A DNA stretch of 62,020 bases from Lachnospiraceae bacterium (GTDB lineage: Bacteria > Bacillota > Clostridia > Lachnospirales > Lachnospiraceae), in NCBI GenBank assembly GCA_017500935.1, contig JAFVXW010000047.1:1-62020 (forward strand). Reading direction: 5' to 3'. The position numbers and the translations under genes were made by a program. The notes under the pieces were generated by a model. It was not told the DNA's origin and ran no database searches. It worked only from the letters and a program-made list of their open reading frames with translations. Shown here in pieces: positions 25,283 to 33,975 of this stretch; the first letter of the stretch is position 1; each line of letters opens with the position of its first letter.

Positions 25283-25546
25283 TTATTCAGCTACGTAAGG
25301 CATTAAGCTGATGTGACGAGCGCGCTTGATAGCTACAGTAAGAGCTCTCTGGTGCTTAGCACAGTTGCCGGTGATTCTTCTGGGAAGAATTTTGCCTCTT
25401 TCAGATACGTATCTTTTTAACTTGTTGGTATCCTTGTAATCGATAACGTTGTCTTTACCGCAGAATACGCAAACTTTTTTTCTTCTACGCAGACCGCCTC
25501 TTCTCTTAGCGGGTGCATCGGTCTTTTCGCCTCTATTGAATGCCAT
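25283..25546 (-). CDS. rpsR: 30S ribosomal protein S18
   Basis: The 87-residue protein has the S18 pattern: a basic N-terminal tail with [10 protein letters not shown], then C-V-F-C (part of a zinc-binding form), [23 protein letters not shown], and [14 protein letters not shown] at the end. It binds 16S rRNA with S6 in the platform of the small subunit. It is the last gene of the rpsF-ssb-rpsR operon, the standard bacterial order, and ends at a clear terminator. AGGAGG precedes the ATG. Confidence 0.98.
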   Translation of the reverse strand: MAFNRGEKTDAPAKRRGGLRRRKKVCVFCGKDNVIDYKDTNKLKRYVSERGKILPRRITGNCAKHQRALTVAIKRARHISLMPYVAE

Positions 25547-25632
25547 GATGGATTACCTCCTGTCTGAAATATAAACCTTCACAAATGCTTCGCATCCGTG
25601 AAGCAGTGTGAAACTGTCTTAGACAATCTCAC

Positions 25633-26175
25633 TTAGTTGAAAGGCAGCTCCTCGTCGATTCCGTCCGGAATGTTCATGAAGCCGTCGGTTGCAGCAGCCG
25701 GTTCCGGTCTGCGAGAAGCACCGCCGTTATAGCCGTTACCACCACCGTAGCTGTTACCGCCGTTATTGTTACCGCCGTAGCTGTTGCCACCGTAATTGTT
25801 ATTGCTATAATTGCCGCCGTTATAACCCCCGTCGTTATTTCCGGCACTGTTCTTGCTTTCCGCGAATTCCTGATCCTCAACTACCACGTCAGTTGTATAC
25901 ACCTTCACGCCGTCCTTGTTGGTGTAGCTGCCGGTCTGAATACGGCCGGTTACCAACAGTTTGGTGCCTTTGTGAAGATACCGTTCTGCAAATTCAGCTG
26001 CTTTACCGAATGCAACACATCCGATAAAATCTGCGGAGTTCTCATCGGAACCGCCGCGGTTGAATCTGCGGTCAACGGCCAGTGTATATCTGGCAATTGC
26101 CATTGCGTTATCTCCCTGGGAATATCTCACTTCTGGATCCCGGGTCAAGCGTCCCATAAGAATAACTTTATTCAT
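25633..26175 (-). CDS. ssb: Single-stranded DNA-binding protein
   Basis: The 180-residue SSB has an OB-fold of about 110 residues starting M-N-K-V-I-L-M-G-R-L-T-R-D-P-E. A low-complexity linker of Gly, Asn and Tyr repeats follows (about residues 115-160). The acidic tip ends D-E-E-L-P-F-N, which recruits replication and repair partners. It binds single-stranded DNA as a tetramer during replication. It sits between rpsF and rpsR. The linker is encoded by repeated GGTGGTAAC-like units, which explains the repeat-like DNA at 25730-25830. Confidence 0.97.
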   Translation of the reverse strand: MNKVILMGRLTRDPEVRYSQGDNAMAIARYTLAVDRRFNRGGSDENSADFIGCVAFGKAAEFAERYLHKGTKLLVTGRIQTGSYTNKDGVKVYTTDVVVEDQEFAESKNSAGNNDGGYNGGNYSNNNYGGNSYGGNNNGGNSYGGGNGYNGGASRRPEPAAATDGFMNIPDGIDEELPFN

Positions 26176-26189
26176 AATTACTCGCTTTC

Positions 26190-26480
26190 TTATTTCTCGT
26201 CCTGTTTAACGATCAAATATCTGAGTACGTTGTCCATAATGCGGATACGTCTTTCGATTTCTGCAGGTGCAGAAGTCTCAGCTTCGAATGCGATGAAGTA
26301 GTAGAAACCTTCTTTCATTTTCTGAATTTCGTAAGCAAGTCTCTTCTTGCCCCATTCATCAACGTTGGTGATGGTTCCACCGAATCTCTCGATCAGAGCT
26401 TTGCACTTGCCAACAGCAGCAGCTCTTTCTTCATCTTCGATTCTCGCACTAACAACAACAGCTAATTCGTATTTGCTCAT
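26190..26480 (-). CDS. rpsF: 30S ribosomal protein S6
   Basis: The 96-residue protein begins M-S-K-Y-E-L-A-V-V-V-S-A-R-I and has the S6 signature W-G-K-K-R-L-A-Y-E-I-Q-K, with the ferredoxin-like fold that pairs with S18 on 16S rRNA. ATG 26480 has AAGGAGG 8 bases upstream; the longer frame to 26543 is leader. It is the first gene of the operon, 14 bases before ssb. A sigma-A-type promoter about 70 bases upstream fits. In many bacteria the S6:S18 complex represses its own leader; I could not confirm the characteristic CCG bulge in this one. Confidence 0.96.
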   Translation of the reverse strand: MSKYELAVVVSARIEDEERAAAVGKCKALIERFGGTITNVDEWGKKRLAYEIQKMKEGFYYFIAFEAETSAPAEIERRIRIMDNVLRYLIVKQDEK

Positions 26481-26551
26481 GTTAGTTACCTCCTTTTGGT
26501 CTCTGGCCCCTTCTCGAAAAAGGAGCAAGGAAAATGTTATCACGAGGAGTT

Positions 26552-26580
26552 ATGATACCATATAAAGCCTGAATAATCAA
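26552..26580 (-). promoter_or_regulatory. Promoter of the rpsF operon
   Basis: On the minus strand TTGATT (26575-26580) and TATCAT (26552-26557) are separated by 17 bases. The -35 overlaps the last codons of the DUF951 gene. It leaves a leader of about 65 bases before rpsF. Confidence 0.6.
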
Positions 26581-26759
26581 GCCTTTTTCCTGATATTTCT
26601 AATGTTTTTTTCAACAAGTTTTCTTGCGATCATGATCTGATGCTCACATCCCGTGCATTTCAAACGAAAATCCGCGCCGACACGGAGAACCTCCCATTCC
26701 TTGGCTCCGCAGGGATGCTGTTTTTTGAGCGTCACAAAATCTCCGACCTGAATATCCAT
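26577..26759 (-). CDS. DUF951 family protein
   Basis: The 60-residue protein has the DUF951 pattern: I-Q-V-G-D-F-V-T-L-K-K-Q-H-P-C-G at the start, W-E-V-L-R-V-G-A-D, and K-C-T-G-C-E-H at about residues 34-40. Cys17 with Cys35/Cys38 suggests metal binding. Function is unknown; it is widely conserved near the rpsF operon or housekeeping genes in Firmicutes. GGAGGAAA lies before ATG 26759, and the sirtuin gene is just upstream with a 20-base gap, so they are likely co-transcribed. Confidence 0.85.
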   Translation of the reverse strand: MDIQVGDFVTLKKQHPCGAKEWEVLRVGADFRLKCTGCEHQIMIARKLVEKNIRNIRKKA

Positions 26760-26779
26760 ATTTTCCTCCGGAACTCCTT

Positions 26780-27496
26780 TTACAGCTGTGAAAAGACCTC
26801 TCCGATCTTTCCTGTCACCACCAGATCAGCTGCACTGTCTCTGGATGTGGGTGCCAGATTGACCAGCACAAGCTTATTTCCCCTGTAATAATCGATCAGT
26901 CCTGCAGCCGGGTAAACCACCAGCGAAGTGCCGCCGATGATCAGCATGTCCGCATTGCTGATCGCCTCAATGGCGCCCCGCATCACCTGCATGTCAAGCC
27001 CCTCTTCATATAAGACCACATCGGGCTTGATCGTGCCGCCGCATTCACAGCGGGGCACGCCCTGGCTGTTCAATATATACTCTGCGTCATAAAAACGTCT
27101 GCAGTCCTCACAGTAATTGCGCAGCACACTTCCATGCAGCTCAAACACCTTTTTGCTGCCGGCCGCCTGATGCAGACCGTCGATATTCTGCGTCACCACA
27201 GCCTTTAACTTGCCCTGCACTTCCCACTGGGCCAGCTTTAAATGCGCTGCATTGGGCTGTGCCTGCAGATACAGCATTTTATTTCTGTAAAAACGGTAAA
27301 ATTCCTCCGTTTTTCTTCTGTAAAAAGTATGGCTTAAAATTGTCTCCGGCGGATAGGCATACTCCTGATGATACAGACCGTCCGTGCTGCGAAAATCAGG
27401 GATTCCGCTTTCCGTAGAAACACCTGCGCCGCCGAAAAATACGATATTGCTGCTCTTTTCCACCCATTCTTTCAAGGTTTCAACCGCACTGCCCAT
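26780..27496 (-). CDS. NAD-dependent protein deacylase, SIR2 family
   Basis: The 238-residue sirtuin has the NAD-binding G-G-A-G-V-S-T-E-S-G-I-P-D-F-R-S, the T-Q-N-I-D-G-L-H motif, the catalytic histidine in F-E-L-H-G-S, and a zinc ribbon (C-E-D-C then C-E-C). It removes acyl groups from lysine using NAD+. It lacks the Ala/Tyr/Arg pocket typical of CobB desuccinylases as far as I can see, so deacetylation is likeliest. ATG 27496 follows CGGAGG; a GTG 15 bases earlier is also in frame. It precedes the DUF951 gene. Confidence 0.93.
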   Translation of the reverse strand: MGSAVETLKEWVEKSSNIVFFGGAGVSTESGIPDFRSTDGLYHQEYAYPPETILSHTFYRRKTEEFYRFYRNKMLYLQAQPNAAHLKLAQWEVQGKLKAVVTQNIDGLHQAAGSKKVFELHGSVLRNYCEDCRRFYDAEYILNSQGVPRCECGGTIKPDVVLYEEGLDMQVMRGAIEAISNADMLIIGGTSLVVYPAAGLIDYYRGNKLVLVNLAPTSRDSAADLVVTGKIGEVFSQL

Positions 27497-27564
27497 ACAC
27501 ACCTCCGTCACAAAACTCCTGACTGCGCATCACGGCACATTCTTTGTTTGCCGTTATCAGACGA

Positions 27565-28431
27565 TTATCCAAATACCTTTTCCTTTGCCTTCACGCCGGA
27601 AGGAGTCGCTGCCAGTCCGCCTTCACCGGTCTCCCTGACACATGCAGGCATCTGCACGCCGACTTCACGCATCGCGTCGATGACTTCATCGGGAACGATA
27701 CGGCTTTCCACGCCTGCAAGTGCAAGATCTGCCGCGGAAATTGCCACCATGGCACCGGAAACATTGCGCTTTACGCAGGGGATCTCAACCAGACCTGCAA
27801 CCGGATCACATACCAGACCCAGAAGATTTTTCATGGCGATGGCTGCCGCATGGGTGATTGCTGTGGAATCGCCGCCCATCAGATATGCCGCACCGCCTGC
27901 TGCCATGGAAGACGCAGAACCGATCTCGGCCTGACAGCCGCCTGCCGCACCTGCAATGAACGCGCGGGATGCAATAACGCCGCCGATACCGGCTGCCACA
28001 TACATTGCCTCTGTCATCTTTTCATCGGAAAATCCGTACGCTTCCTGCATTGCAATGAAAACTGCAGGCACAACGCCGCAGGCACCTGCAGTGGGGGCTG
28101 CCACGATACGCTTCATACATGCGTTGGATTCGCCCATTTTCACCGCTTTTTCCATTACCTTGCCCATAAAACTGCCGCAGATGGCCTTGCCGCTGTCCAC
28201 ATACTGCTGCAGACGCGCGCCGTCTTTGCCAACCAGTCCGCTGGCAGAAACCAGATTTGCATCATATCCTGCATCCGCATCTTTCATCGCCTGATACATG
28301 GCCTGCATCTGCGCAAAGGACTGCTCCTTTGTCAACTGGCGATCCTTACAGTCATTGACCATGATCGCTTCCCAAAAACTGATATTTCCCTGTTCTGCTG
28401 CCTTGCAGATATCCGCTAATGCACGAAACAT
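27565..28431 (-). CDS. sdaAA: L-serine ammonia-lyase, iron-sulfur type, alpha subunit
   Basis: The 288-residue protein matches the alpha subunit of the clostridial L-serine dehydratase: A-A-P-T-A-G-A-C-G-V-V-P-A-V near residue 150, G-C-Q-A-E-I-G near 188, and C-D-P-V-A-G-L-V-E-I-P-C-V-K near 225. The cysteines hold the oxygen-sensitive 4Fe-4S cluster. With the beta subunit encoded 15 bases upstream it converts L-serine to pyruvate and ammonia. The presence of this form fits an anaerobic fermenter. Confidence 0.96.
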   Translation of the reverse strand: MFRALADICKAAEQGNISFWEAIMVNDCKDRQLTKEQSFAQMQAMYQAMKDADAGYDANLVSASGLVGKDGARLQQYVDSGKAICGSFMGKVMEKAVKMGESNACMKRIVAAPTAGACGVVPAVFIAMQEAYGFSDEKMTEAMYVAAGIGGVIASRAFIAGAAGGCQAEIGSASSMAAGGAAYLMGGDSTAITHAAAIAMKNLLGLVCDPVAGLVEIPCVKRNVSGAMVAISAADLALAGVESRIVPDEVIDAMREVGVQMPACVRETGEGGLAATPSGVKAKEKVFG

Positions 28432-28446
28432 TTATGTCTACCTCCG

Positions 28447-29112
28447 TTATTTTTCTTCCAGACACAGATATGTAACCTTATCAATGCCGTCTTCCTGTTC
28501 CAGCTGACGGATACATTCTGCAGGCACTTCCTGATCCACCTCAATTACCATAACGGCATTGCCGCCGCGCTCATCACGGTAAACCTGCATGGTACCGATA
28601 TTGATGCCTTCTGTTCCAAGCTTTGAGGTTGCCTTTACGATACAGCCCGGCTTGTCCTGATTGTACACAACAAGGGTGGGCGCTTCACCGCTGAAATTGG
28701 CCATCATGCCGTCAATCTCACAGATACGGATACGGCCGCCGCCGATGGAAGCGCCGATCACTTCCAGACTTCTGCCGTTTACGCCTTCCACTTCGATCTT
28801 AACGGAGTTTGGATGCGCATCCTGTAAAAATACTTCACCGAAGGAAAAATCCACACCTTCTTCTTTTGCAATATCAAAGCTGTAGGGAATTCTGCTGTCA
28901 TCCACCGCCATACCCAAAAGTCCTGCCACAAGCGCACGGTCTGTACCGTGTCCTTTGCCGGTTGCAAGAAAAGAACCATGTAATGAAATATGCGCTTTTT
29001 TTACCTTTTCACCCAGAAGCTTTCTGGTGATCTGACCGATACGCGCAGCTCCCGCAGTGTGGGAACTGGAGGGGCCAACCATCACGGGGCCGATAATGTC
29101 CAAAATATTCAC
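28447..29112 (-). CDS. sdaAB: L-serine ammonia-lyase, iron-sulfur type, beta subunit
   Basis: The 221-residue beta subunit begins I-L-D-I-I-G-P-V-M-V-G-P-S-S-S-H-T-A-G-A-A-R, the family signature, and ends in an ACT domain (about residues 150-221) of the kind that binds serine or another amino acid. It precedes sdaAA by 15 bases. GGAGGA lies upstream of the ATG. Its promoter must lie in the short gap to the divergent amidotransferase gene at 29216. Confidence 0.95.
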   Translation of the reverse strand: MNILDIIGPVMVGPSSSHTAGAARIGQITRKLLGEKVKKAHISLHGSFLATGKGHGTDRALVAGLLGMAVDDSRIPYSFDIAKEEGVDFSFGEVFLQDAHPNSVKIEVEGVNGRSLEVIGASIGGGRIRICEIDGMMANFSGEAPTLVVYNQDKPGCIVKATSKLGTEGINIGTMQVYRDERGGNAVMVIEVDQEVPAECIRQLEQEDGIDKVTYLCLEEK

Positions 29113-29215
29113 GCGATAAATCCTCCTGTCTTTTTTGTCTGTTCAGGTCTGTCCCTGAGTCTTTCTTCATATTATATATAATCATACTAAATTTCAGGAG
29201 GAAGTACAACAAAAA

Positions 29216-29929
29216 ATGATAATTGGAATCGCCGGATATCCGCAATTGATACATGCTTACGAAACAGCCCTGCAGTCCTGCCTGCAAAACGGAGACCTTT
29301 CTGCTTCTTCCGGTAAGTCTCCCGAGATCCGCTGCGGCCTCTCATCCCAAAACGCCAAGGAATGGGATGCGCTTATTCTGCCCGGAGGCGGCGACATCTC
29401 TCCTGCTTTTTTACCGGGACAGCCGCTTTTGCATCCCGCCTGCAGCGATGTGGATCCACAGCTTGACCGCAGCCAGCTGGAGCTTCTGGATCTTTTTATC
29501 CAACACAAAAAGCCCATACTGGGTATTTGTAAGGGCATGCAGCTGATCAATCTGTATTTTGGGGGCAGTCTGTGCCAGCATCTGCCGACTGCTGCCAGAC
29601 ACAAGGATCAGAACGGGGATCTTTTACATCCGGTCTACGCCAGACCGGGCAGCTTTTTATACGATCTCTACGGTCCCCGCACGGTCGTAAACAGCGCTCA
29701 CCATCAGGGGATTCTTGACGGCTCCACCGCTCTTGGCAAAAATATAGCTGTCGTCCAGCGCAGCGCCGACGGCACAGCAGAGGGAATCGTTCACAATTAC
29801 CTGCCTGTCATCGGGCTGCAGTGGCACCCGGAGCGGCTTACAGGCCATACTCTGCATCCGGACGCCGCTGACGGCAGCCTTATCTTTCAGTATTTTCTGA
29901 ATCTGGTCAAAGCCGCAGACTTAGCTTAA
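29216..29929 (+). CDS. Class I glutamine amidotransferase-like (gamma-glutamyl-GABA hydrolase type)
   Basis: The 237-residue protein has the amidotransferase triad: Cys105 in G-I-C-K-G-M-Q-L and His204/Glu206 in L-Q-W-H-P-E. L-P-G-G-G-D at about 55-60 and the overall length match PuuD/peptidase C26 enzymes, which hydrolyse gamma-glutamyl amides such as gamma-glutamyl-GABA. No polyamine genes are nearby, so the exact substrate is open. A strong AGGAGGA precedes the ATG. Its end overlaps the convergent isomerase gene by 9 bases. Confidence 0.85.
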   Translation: MIIGIAGYPQLIHAYETALQSCLQNGDLSASSGKSPEIRCGLSSQNAKEWDALILPGGGDISPAFLPGQPLLHPACSDVDPQLDRSQLELLDLFIQHKKPILGICKGMQLINLYFGGSLCQHLPTAARHKDQNGDLLHPVYARPGSFLYDLYGPRTVVNSAHHQGILDGSTALGKNIAVVQRSADGTAEGIVHNYLPVIGLQWHPERLTGHTLHPDAADGSLIFQYFLNLVKAADLA

Positions 29930-30781
29930 CAGTTCAACCAGTGCATCATGAGCGATGGTAAATGCTTTTTCGCCGTCGCTCATGCCGCGCTTTGCAGCAT
30001 TCTTTTCCAGATCCTTAAGACCTGCAAAGTCAGCCAGATGGGGTTCCAGACTTAAGAAGCCTTCATAGCCATTGCAGTCAAGCTGTACGAAGATACGGGA
30101 TACATTGCCGTCACCCTGACCTGCAGGCACAACGGATTCGTCTGCAAACAGCGCATCCTTTACATGTACATAGGTAATATAGGGCTTTAACAGCTCATAA
30201 GCCTTTTTGGTGTCCTGACCGCACTGTACGAAGTTTGCAAAGTCAAAGGTACATCCGAAGTTGGGGCCGTAGAACTTCTCCATCAGTTCCAGACAGCGGG
30301 GTGCGATATCGCCGTAGATGTCCTTTTCGTTTTCATGAAGCAGTACGACATTTGCTTCCTTTGCCACTTCGATCATACGTGCCATACGTGCAAACACTTC
30401 ATCTTTGTATGCCGCAGGATTTTCGCCCTGGGGAATAAAGAAGCTGAACATACGGATATATTTGGTGCCCAGAATTTTTGCGATCTTACATACATGTTTG
30501 AGTCTTTCAATGTGAGGCTCAAATTCTGCGTTGATATCGATCTTGCCGATGGGAGAGCCCAGTGCAGATACGCTGATGCCGGCCGCATCCAGCTTAGCCT
30601 TTACTTCCTGTGCTTTTTCAACGGTGAATTTTGACACGTTGATACCGTCTGCGCTGCGCAGTTCCACCCACTTTACGCCAAGGCGCACAAGCAGGTCGAT
30701 CTGCTTGTCAAGAGACTCATCGATCTCATCTGCAAAACCGCTGATATTACAATGTTTTAAAATACTTCTTGCTGCGTTCAT
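29921..30781 (-). CDS. Sugar phosphate isomerase/epimerase-like protein (cluster 1, last gene)
   Basis: The 286-residue protein has the AP-endonuclease-2/xylose-isomerase-like TIM barrel with metal ligands in order: a glutamate in V-V-L-L-H-E-N-E, an aspartate in C-T-F-D-F-A-N, a histidine in Y-V-H-V-K-D-A, and a glutamate in L-S-L-E-P-H. Members include IolE, hydroxypyruvate isomerase, DgpB/C-type C-glycoside-cleaving proteins and 3-keto-sugar enzymes. It is the last of four minus-strand genes (two of this family, two Gfo/Idh dehydrogenases) and lies 6 bases after the previous gene. A role in dehydrating or eliminating from an oxidised sugar is inferred from the setting. Confidence 0.8.
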   Translation of the reverse strand: MNAARSILKHCNISGFADEIDESLDKQIDLLVRLGVKWVELRSADGINVSKFTVEKAQEVKAKLDAAGISVSALGSPIGKIDINAEFEPHIERLKHVCKIAKILGTKYIRMFSFFIPQGENPAAYKDEVFARMARMIEVAKEANVVLLHENEKDIYGDIAPRCLELMEKFYGPNFGCTFDFANFVQCGQDTKKAYELLKPYITYVHVKDALFADESVVPAGQGDGNVSRIFVQLDCNGYEGFLSLEPHLADFAGLKDLEKNAAKRGMSDGEKAFTIAHDALVELLS

Positions 30782-30787
30782 TTCTTT

Positions 30788-31810
30788 TTATTTTTCCTCT
30801 CTTGTCTCAGTAAGCTGTACCGCATGTCCTTTGCGCGCCGACTCATACATGGCAAGCATCAGCTTTGTTGTTTCCTTTATGCCGTTTAATTCCTGCGGAT
30901 AAGGTCTGTTGTTTTTTACCGCATCATGAAAATCATGGATGCAGGATCCGTGTCCGCTTCCCCAGTATCCTTTTCCCAAAGGCGCGATCACCTTGGTTTC
31001 CGGCACTTTTCTGGTTCCGTCAGGATAGATCAGCTCCACTCTGGGATCTTCCATGCGGATCTTCATATTTTCACAGAAAAGCTCGATCAGGGGCGCATCG
31101 TCCGTACAGTATGCCGTGGTGGCATAAAAGACCGCCGAAGCATCTGCAAAACGGATATTGGCCTCCATCATATCTTCCACTTCGATGATGCCTTTTAAGT
31201 GGTGGTTGGCGATGACGGCATCCGTCCATACCGGCTGTCCGATCAGATATACCAGAAGATCCAGCGTGTGTACAGACTGGTTGATCAGCGCACCGCCGCC
31301 TTCTGTGGCAAGACTGCCTCTCCAGCCGCTTTCCGTATAATAAGGTGTCTGTCTGTTCCAGGTCACAAAGGCTCTTGCGCCTTTGATCTTTCCTGCCTCT
31401 CCTGACGCAAGCAGTTCTTTTACTGCCTGCACGCAGGGATTGTACCGGTTCTGGAAGCATACGCCCAGTTTTTTGTCAGATTTCAGCACGGCTTCTTCCA
31501 GCTGTGCAAGCTGCTGCCAGCTGATAACCGGCGGTTTTTCCATAAATACATGTACATGATGCTCCAGCGCATAGACTGCCATGGGAACATGCAGATAATG
31601 GGGTGTACAGATGTGCAGCACTTCCGGTTTTTCGGCTTCAAGCATCTCTTCCAAAGACGCATAGGCATTGCCGCCGTACTCTGCCGCAAAACGCTGTGCA
31701 CGCTCGGGAATGATATCCGCAAATCCGACGATCTCACAGTCTGCCAGATTTTTTAAGACTGCCGCATGAACTGCAGCGATCCCGCCGCAGCCCACCAGTG
31801 CCGTACGCAT
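30788..31810 (-). CDS. Gfo/Idh/MocA family oxidoreductase (cluster 1)
   Basis: The 340-residue dehydrogenase has an N-terminal Rossmann fold (A-L-V-G-C-G-G-I-A-A-V-H), the family E-K-P-P motif near residue 95, and G-G-A-L-I-N-Q-S-V-H-T-L-D-L with the probable catalytic histidine. Such enzymes oxidise sugar or inositol hydroxyls with NAD(P), including C3 of glycosides. Its ATG overlaps the stop of the upstream Gfo/Idh gene by one base, and the next gene follows in 6 bases. The two dehydrogenases differ clearly, so they probably act on different substrates or in different steps. Confidence 0.88.
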   Translation of the reverse strand: MRTALVGCGGIAAVHAAVLKNLADCEIVGFADIIPERAQRFAAEYGGNAYASLEEMLEAEKPEVLHICTPHYLHVPMAVYALEHHVHVFMEKPPVISWQQLAQLEEAVLKSDKKLGVCFQNRYNPCVQAVKELLASGEAGKIKGARAFVTWNRQTPYYTESGWRGSLATEGGGALINQSVHTLDLLVYLIGQPVWTDAVIANHHLKGIIEVEDMMEANIRFADASAVFYATTAYCTDDAPLIELFCENMKIRMEDPRVELIYPDGTRKVPETKVIAPLGKGYWGSGHGSCIHDFHDAVKNNRPYPQELNGIKETTKLMLAMYESARKGHAVQLTETREEK

Positions 31811-32994
31811 TACTTGCCCTCGTCAGCAGTTTTTGTTCCATATGTACCTGCTGTGTCAAAAGTCACTTCCTGTACATTTTCTTTCTTTACAGAGTTTGCT
31901 CTGCGTTCATTTAATTCTTCCAGGAATTCATCCTCGTCAAAAGGAATGCCTACCATGCGGCCCTTCCAGGAAGACAGATGCATTGCGTTGGAAAGGGTAA
32001 GGCCGTTGATACCTTCTGTGCCTTCTGCCACCAGGGGCTCACCGCGCAGGATTCTGCCTGCAAATGCGCGCATTACGCCGACATGCTGCAGATTTTCGCC
32101 TTCCAGTTCCACTTCCACAAATTTTCCTTCCGGAGTTGCAAAACCCTTATCGGTGGTAAAGCACCATTCTCTTTCGCTTACTGCCAGCTCGTATACAGTC
32201 AGCTTTTCGCTTTCGCATACCAGTTTTGCCTTTTCCAGAGTGATCTCAAAACGGTTGGTACCGGGTGCATCGCCGGTGGTGGTTACAAACACGCCGGTTG
32301 CGCCGCCGGGGAATTCCAGATATGCTGTTACATCGTCTTCAACTTCGATATTGTGCCATTTTCCTTCGTGACAGAATGCCTGTACACGGCAGGGCATACC
32401 GCAGATCCACTGCAGAAGGTCTAAGTTGTGAGGGCACTGGTTGAGCAGAACGCCGCCGCCTTCGCCGTCCCAGGTTGCACGCCATCCGCCGGAATTATAG
32501 TAAGCCTGTGTACGGTACCAGTCAGTGATGATCCAGTTTACACGTTTGATATTGCCGTAAACGCCGCTGCTTACCAGCTCTTTCATCTTGCGGTAAACAG
32601 GATTGGTACGCTGGTTGAACATCATACCGAATACCTTGTCGGATTTTGCAGCTGCTTCGTTCATTTCGCGTACCTGTGCGGTATATACACCGGCAGGCTT
32701 TTCGCACATTGCATGCAGACCTCTTTCCAGGGCTGCGATCACCAGAGTGGGATGATCATAGTGAGGGGTTGCAACCAAAACTGCATCGCAGCAGCCGGAA
32801 TCCAGCAGTGCATATGCATCGTCAAAAATCTGTACGCTTTCAGGCAGATTTTCTTTTGCCCACTGTCTGCGGGATTCTTTTAAATCTGCAACAGCGGTAA
32901 GTTCAAATTCAGGGAGTTTGCCGTCCTTAATGTTTCCAATATGGCCGCTTCCCATGTTTCCGATACCGATAATACCAAGTCTGACACGTTCCAT
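31810..32994 (-). CDS. Gfo/Idh/MocA family oxidoreductase, long form (cluster 1)
   Basis: The 394-residue dehydrogenase begins V-R-L-G-I-I-G-I-G-N-M-G-S-G-H, carries C-E-K-P-A-G-V-Y near residue 95, and G-E-G-G-G-V-L-L-N-Q-C-P-H-N-L-D-L with the catalytic histidine/aspartate. The C-terminal part is about 50 residues longer than in the neighbour. ATG 32994 is chosen because AGGAGG lies just upstream, and the frame extending to 33048 has no site. Long forms of this family occur in oxidative glycoside-cleaving clusters; here it is the second gene after the isomerase-like protein, with translation coupled to the next gene. Confidence 0.88.
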   Translation of the reverse strand: MERVRLGIIGIGNMGSGHIGNIKDGKLPEFELTAVADLKESRRQWAKENLPESVQIFDDAYALLDSGCCDAVLVATPHYDHPTLVIAALERGLHAMCEKPAGVYTAQVREMNEAAAKSDKVFGMMFNQRTNPVYRKMKELVSSGVYGNIKRVNWIITDWYRTQAYYNSGGWRATWDGEGGGVLLNQCPHNLDLLQWICGMPCRVQAFCHEGKWHNIEVEDDVTAYLEFPGGATGVFVTTTGDAPGTNRFEITLEKAKLVCESEKLTVYELAVSEREWCFTTDKGFATPEGKFVEVELEGENLQHVGVMRAFAGRILRGEPLVAEGTEGINGLTLSNAMHLSSWKGRMVGIPFDEDEFLEELNERRANSVKKENVQEVTFDTAGTYGTKTADEGK

Positions 32995-33016
32995 TCTTCT
33001 TGTTCCTCCTTCGCTT

Positions 33017-33802
33017 TTAACGCCAGCCTGCTTTTGCCAGATTGTCATAACTGATCTTTAAGCAGTCAAAAGGGCTTGTCTGGCAGACATCCTGTTCTAC
33101 CAGCATATATTCACAGCAGCTGTCTTCCAGAGCCGCAAAAATTCCTTCAAAATTCAGATTTCCTTCCATCACGGGTGCCATGATGGGGCCGTTTTTGCTC
33201 ACTTCGCAGTCCTTTAAATGTACGCAGGGGATTCTGTCAGCCAGCTTGCCGATCCACTGACATACATCCGCACCTGCAGTCTGTACCCAGTAGGTATCCA
33301 GGGTAAAGCCCAGTTCATCTGGCGCAAACCAGTCCATCAGATATTCGATCACGCGCTTATCTGCAGCCGCATCCGGCGCGCCTTCCGCATACATCTTACG
33401 GAATTCAAAATCATGGTTGTGATACATCAAAAGCATGCCTGCCTCTTTGATCTTGCGGGCTGCTTCCTGATAATCCAGTTTGAAATGATACAGCCATTCG
33501 GGAGAACGGTATTTTTCAGGCATAATGCCCATACCGATATACTTGCATCCCAGGATCTTATGCTCCTCGATCAGCTTATCCGTATCATTTACGATCCTAT
33601 TTAAATCACTGTGGGTCAGTACGATGGAAAGTCCTGCTTCATCACACACCTTGCGGATCCATTCCGGCTTTAATCCCGCACCGATGGCAGAAAGCTGTAC
33701 AGTAGTATAACCCATATCTGCAATCTTACGGATCGTGTATTCAAAATCCTTTTCCGTCTGGGTATACATTCTCAATGTATAAAGCTGTGCACCTGTTTTC
33801 AT
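33017..33802 (-). CDS. Sugar phosphate isomerase/epimerase-like protein (cluster 1, first gene)
   Basis: The 261-residue protein begins T-G-A-Q-L-Y-T-L-R-M-Y, typical of the IolE-like branch. Metal-site candidates are in M-Y-H-N-H-D-F-E-F, G-F-T-L-D-T-Y-W-V, V-H-L-K-D-C and L-V-E-Q-D. It is the first gene of the four-gene operon and is transcribed away from an AraC regulator. ATG 33802 is chosen for GGAGGA just upstream; the longer frame to 33886 lies in the promoter region. Only the fold can be assigned with confidence; reaction and substrate are inferred from the cluster. Confidence 0.85.
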   Translation of the reverse strand: MKTGAQLYTLRMYTQTEKDFEYTIRKIADMGYTTVQLSAIGAGLKPEWIRKVCDEAGLSIVLTHSDLNRIVNDTDKLIEEHKILGCKYIGMGIMPEKYRSPEWLYHFKLDYQEAARKIKEAGMLLMYHNHDFEFRKMYAEGAPDAAADKRVIEYLMDWFAPDELGFTLDTYWVQTAGADVCQWIGKLADRIPCVHLKDCEVSKNGPIMAPVMEGNLNFEGIFAALEDSCCEYMLVEQDVCQTSPFDCLKISYDNLAKAGWR

Positions 33803-33975
33803 GTCATTCCTCCATTTCAGCCTGCAGCTTACATGTACTCTTCCACTTTCCATCATATCCCACCAAAGCCGGAATAACCATTGCAAATAAGTATTTTTTT
33901 ATTGCAAATATAGCGATTATACACTATGCTGAAAACAGAACCCGCAAAAGAAATTCCCTATCGGAGGCAATCCAC

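Noticed and set aside
25690-25840. Repeat-like DNA with GCCGTTAT/ACCGCC units that resembles a short repeat array
   Set aside because: It encodes the Gly-Asn-Tyr linker of SSB in the correct frame, and there are no spacers, so it is not a CRISPR or mobile repeat.
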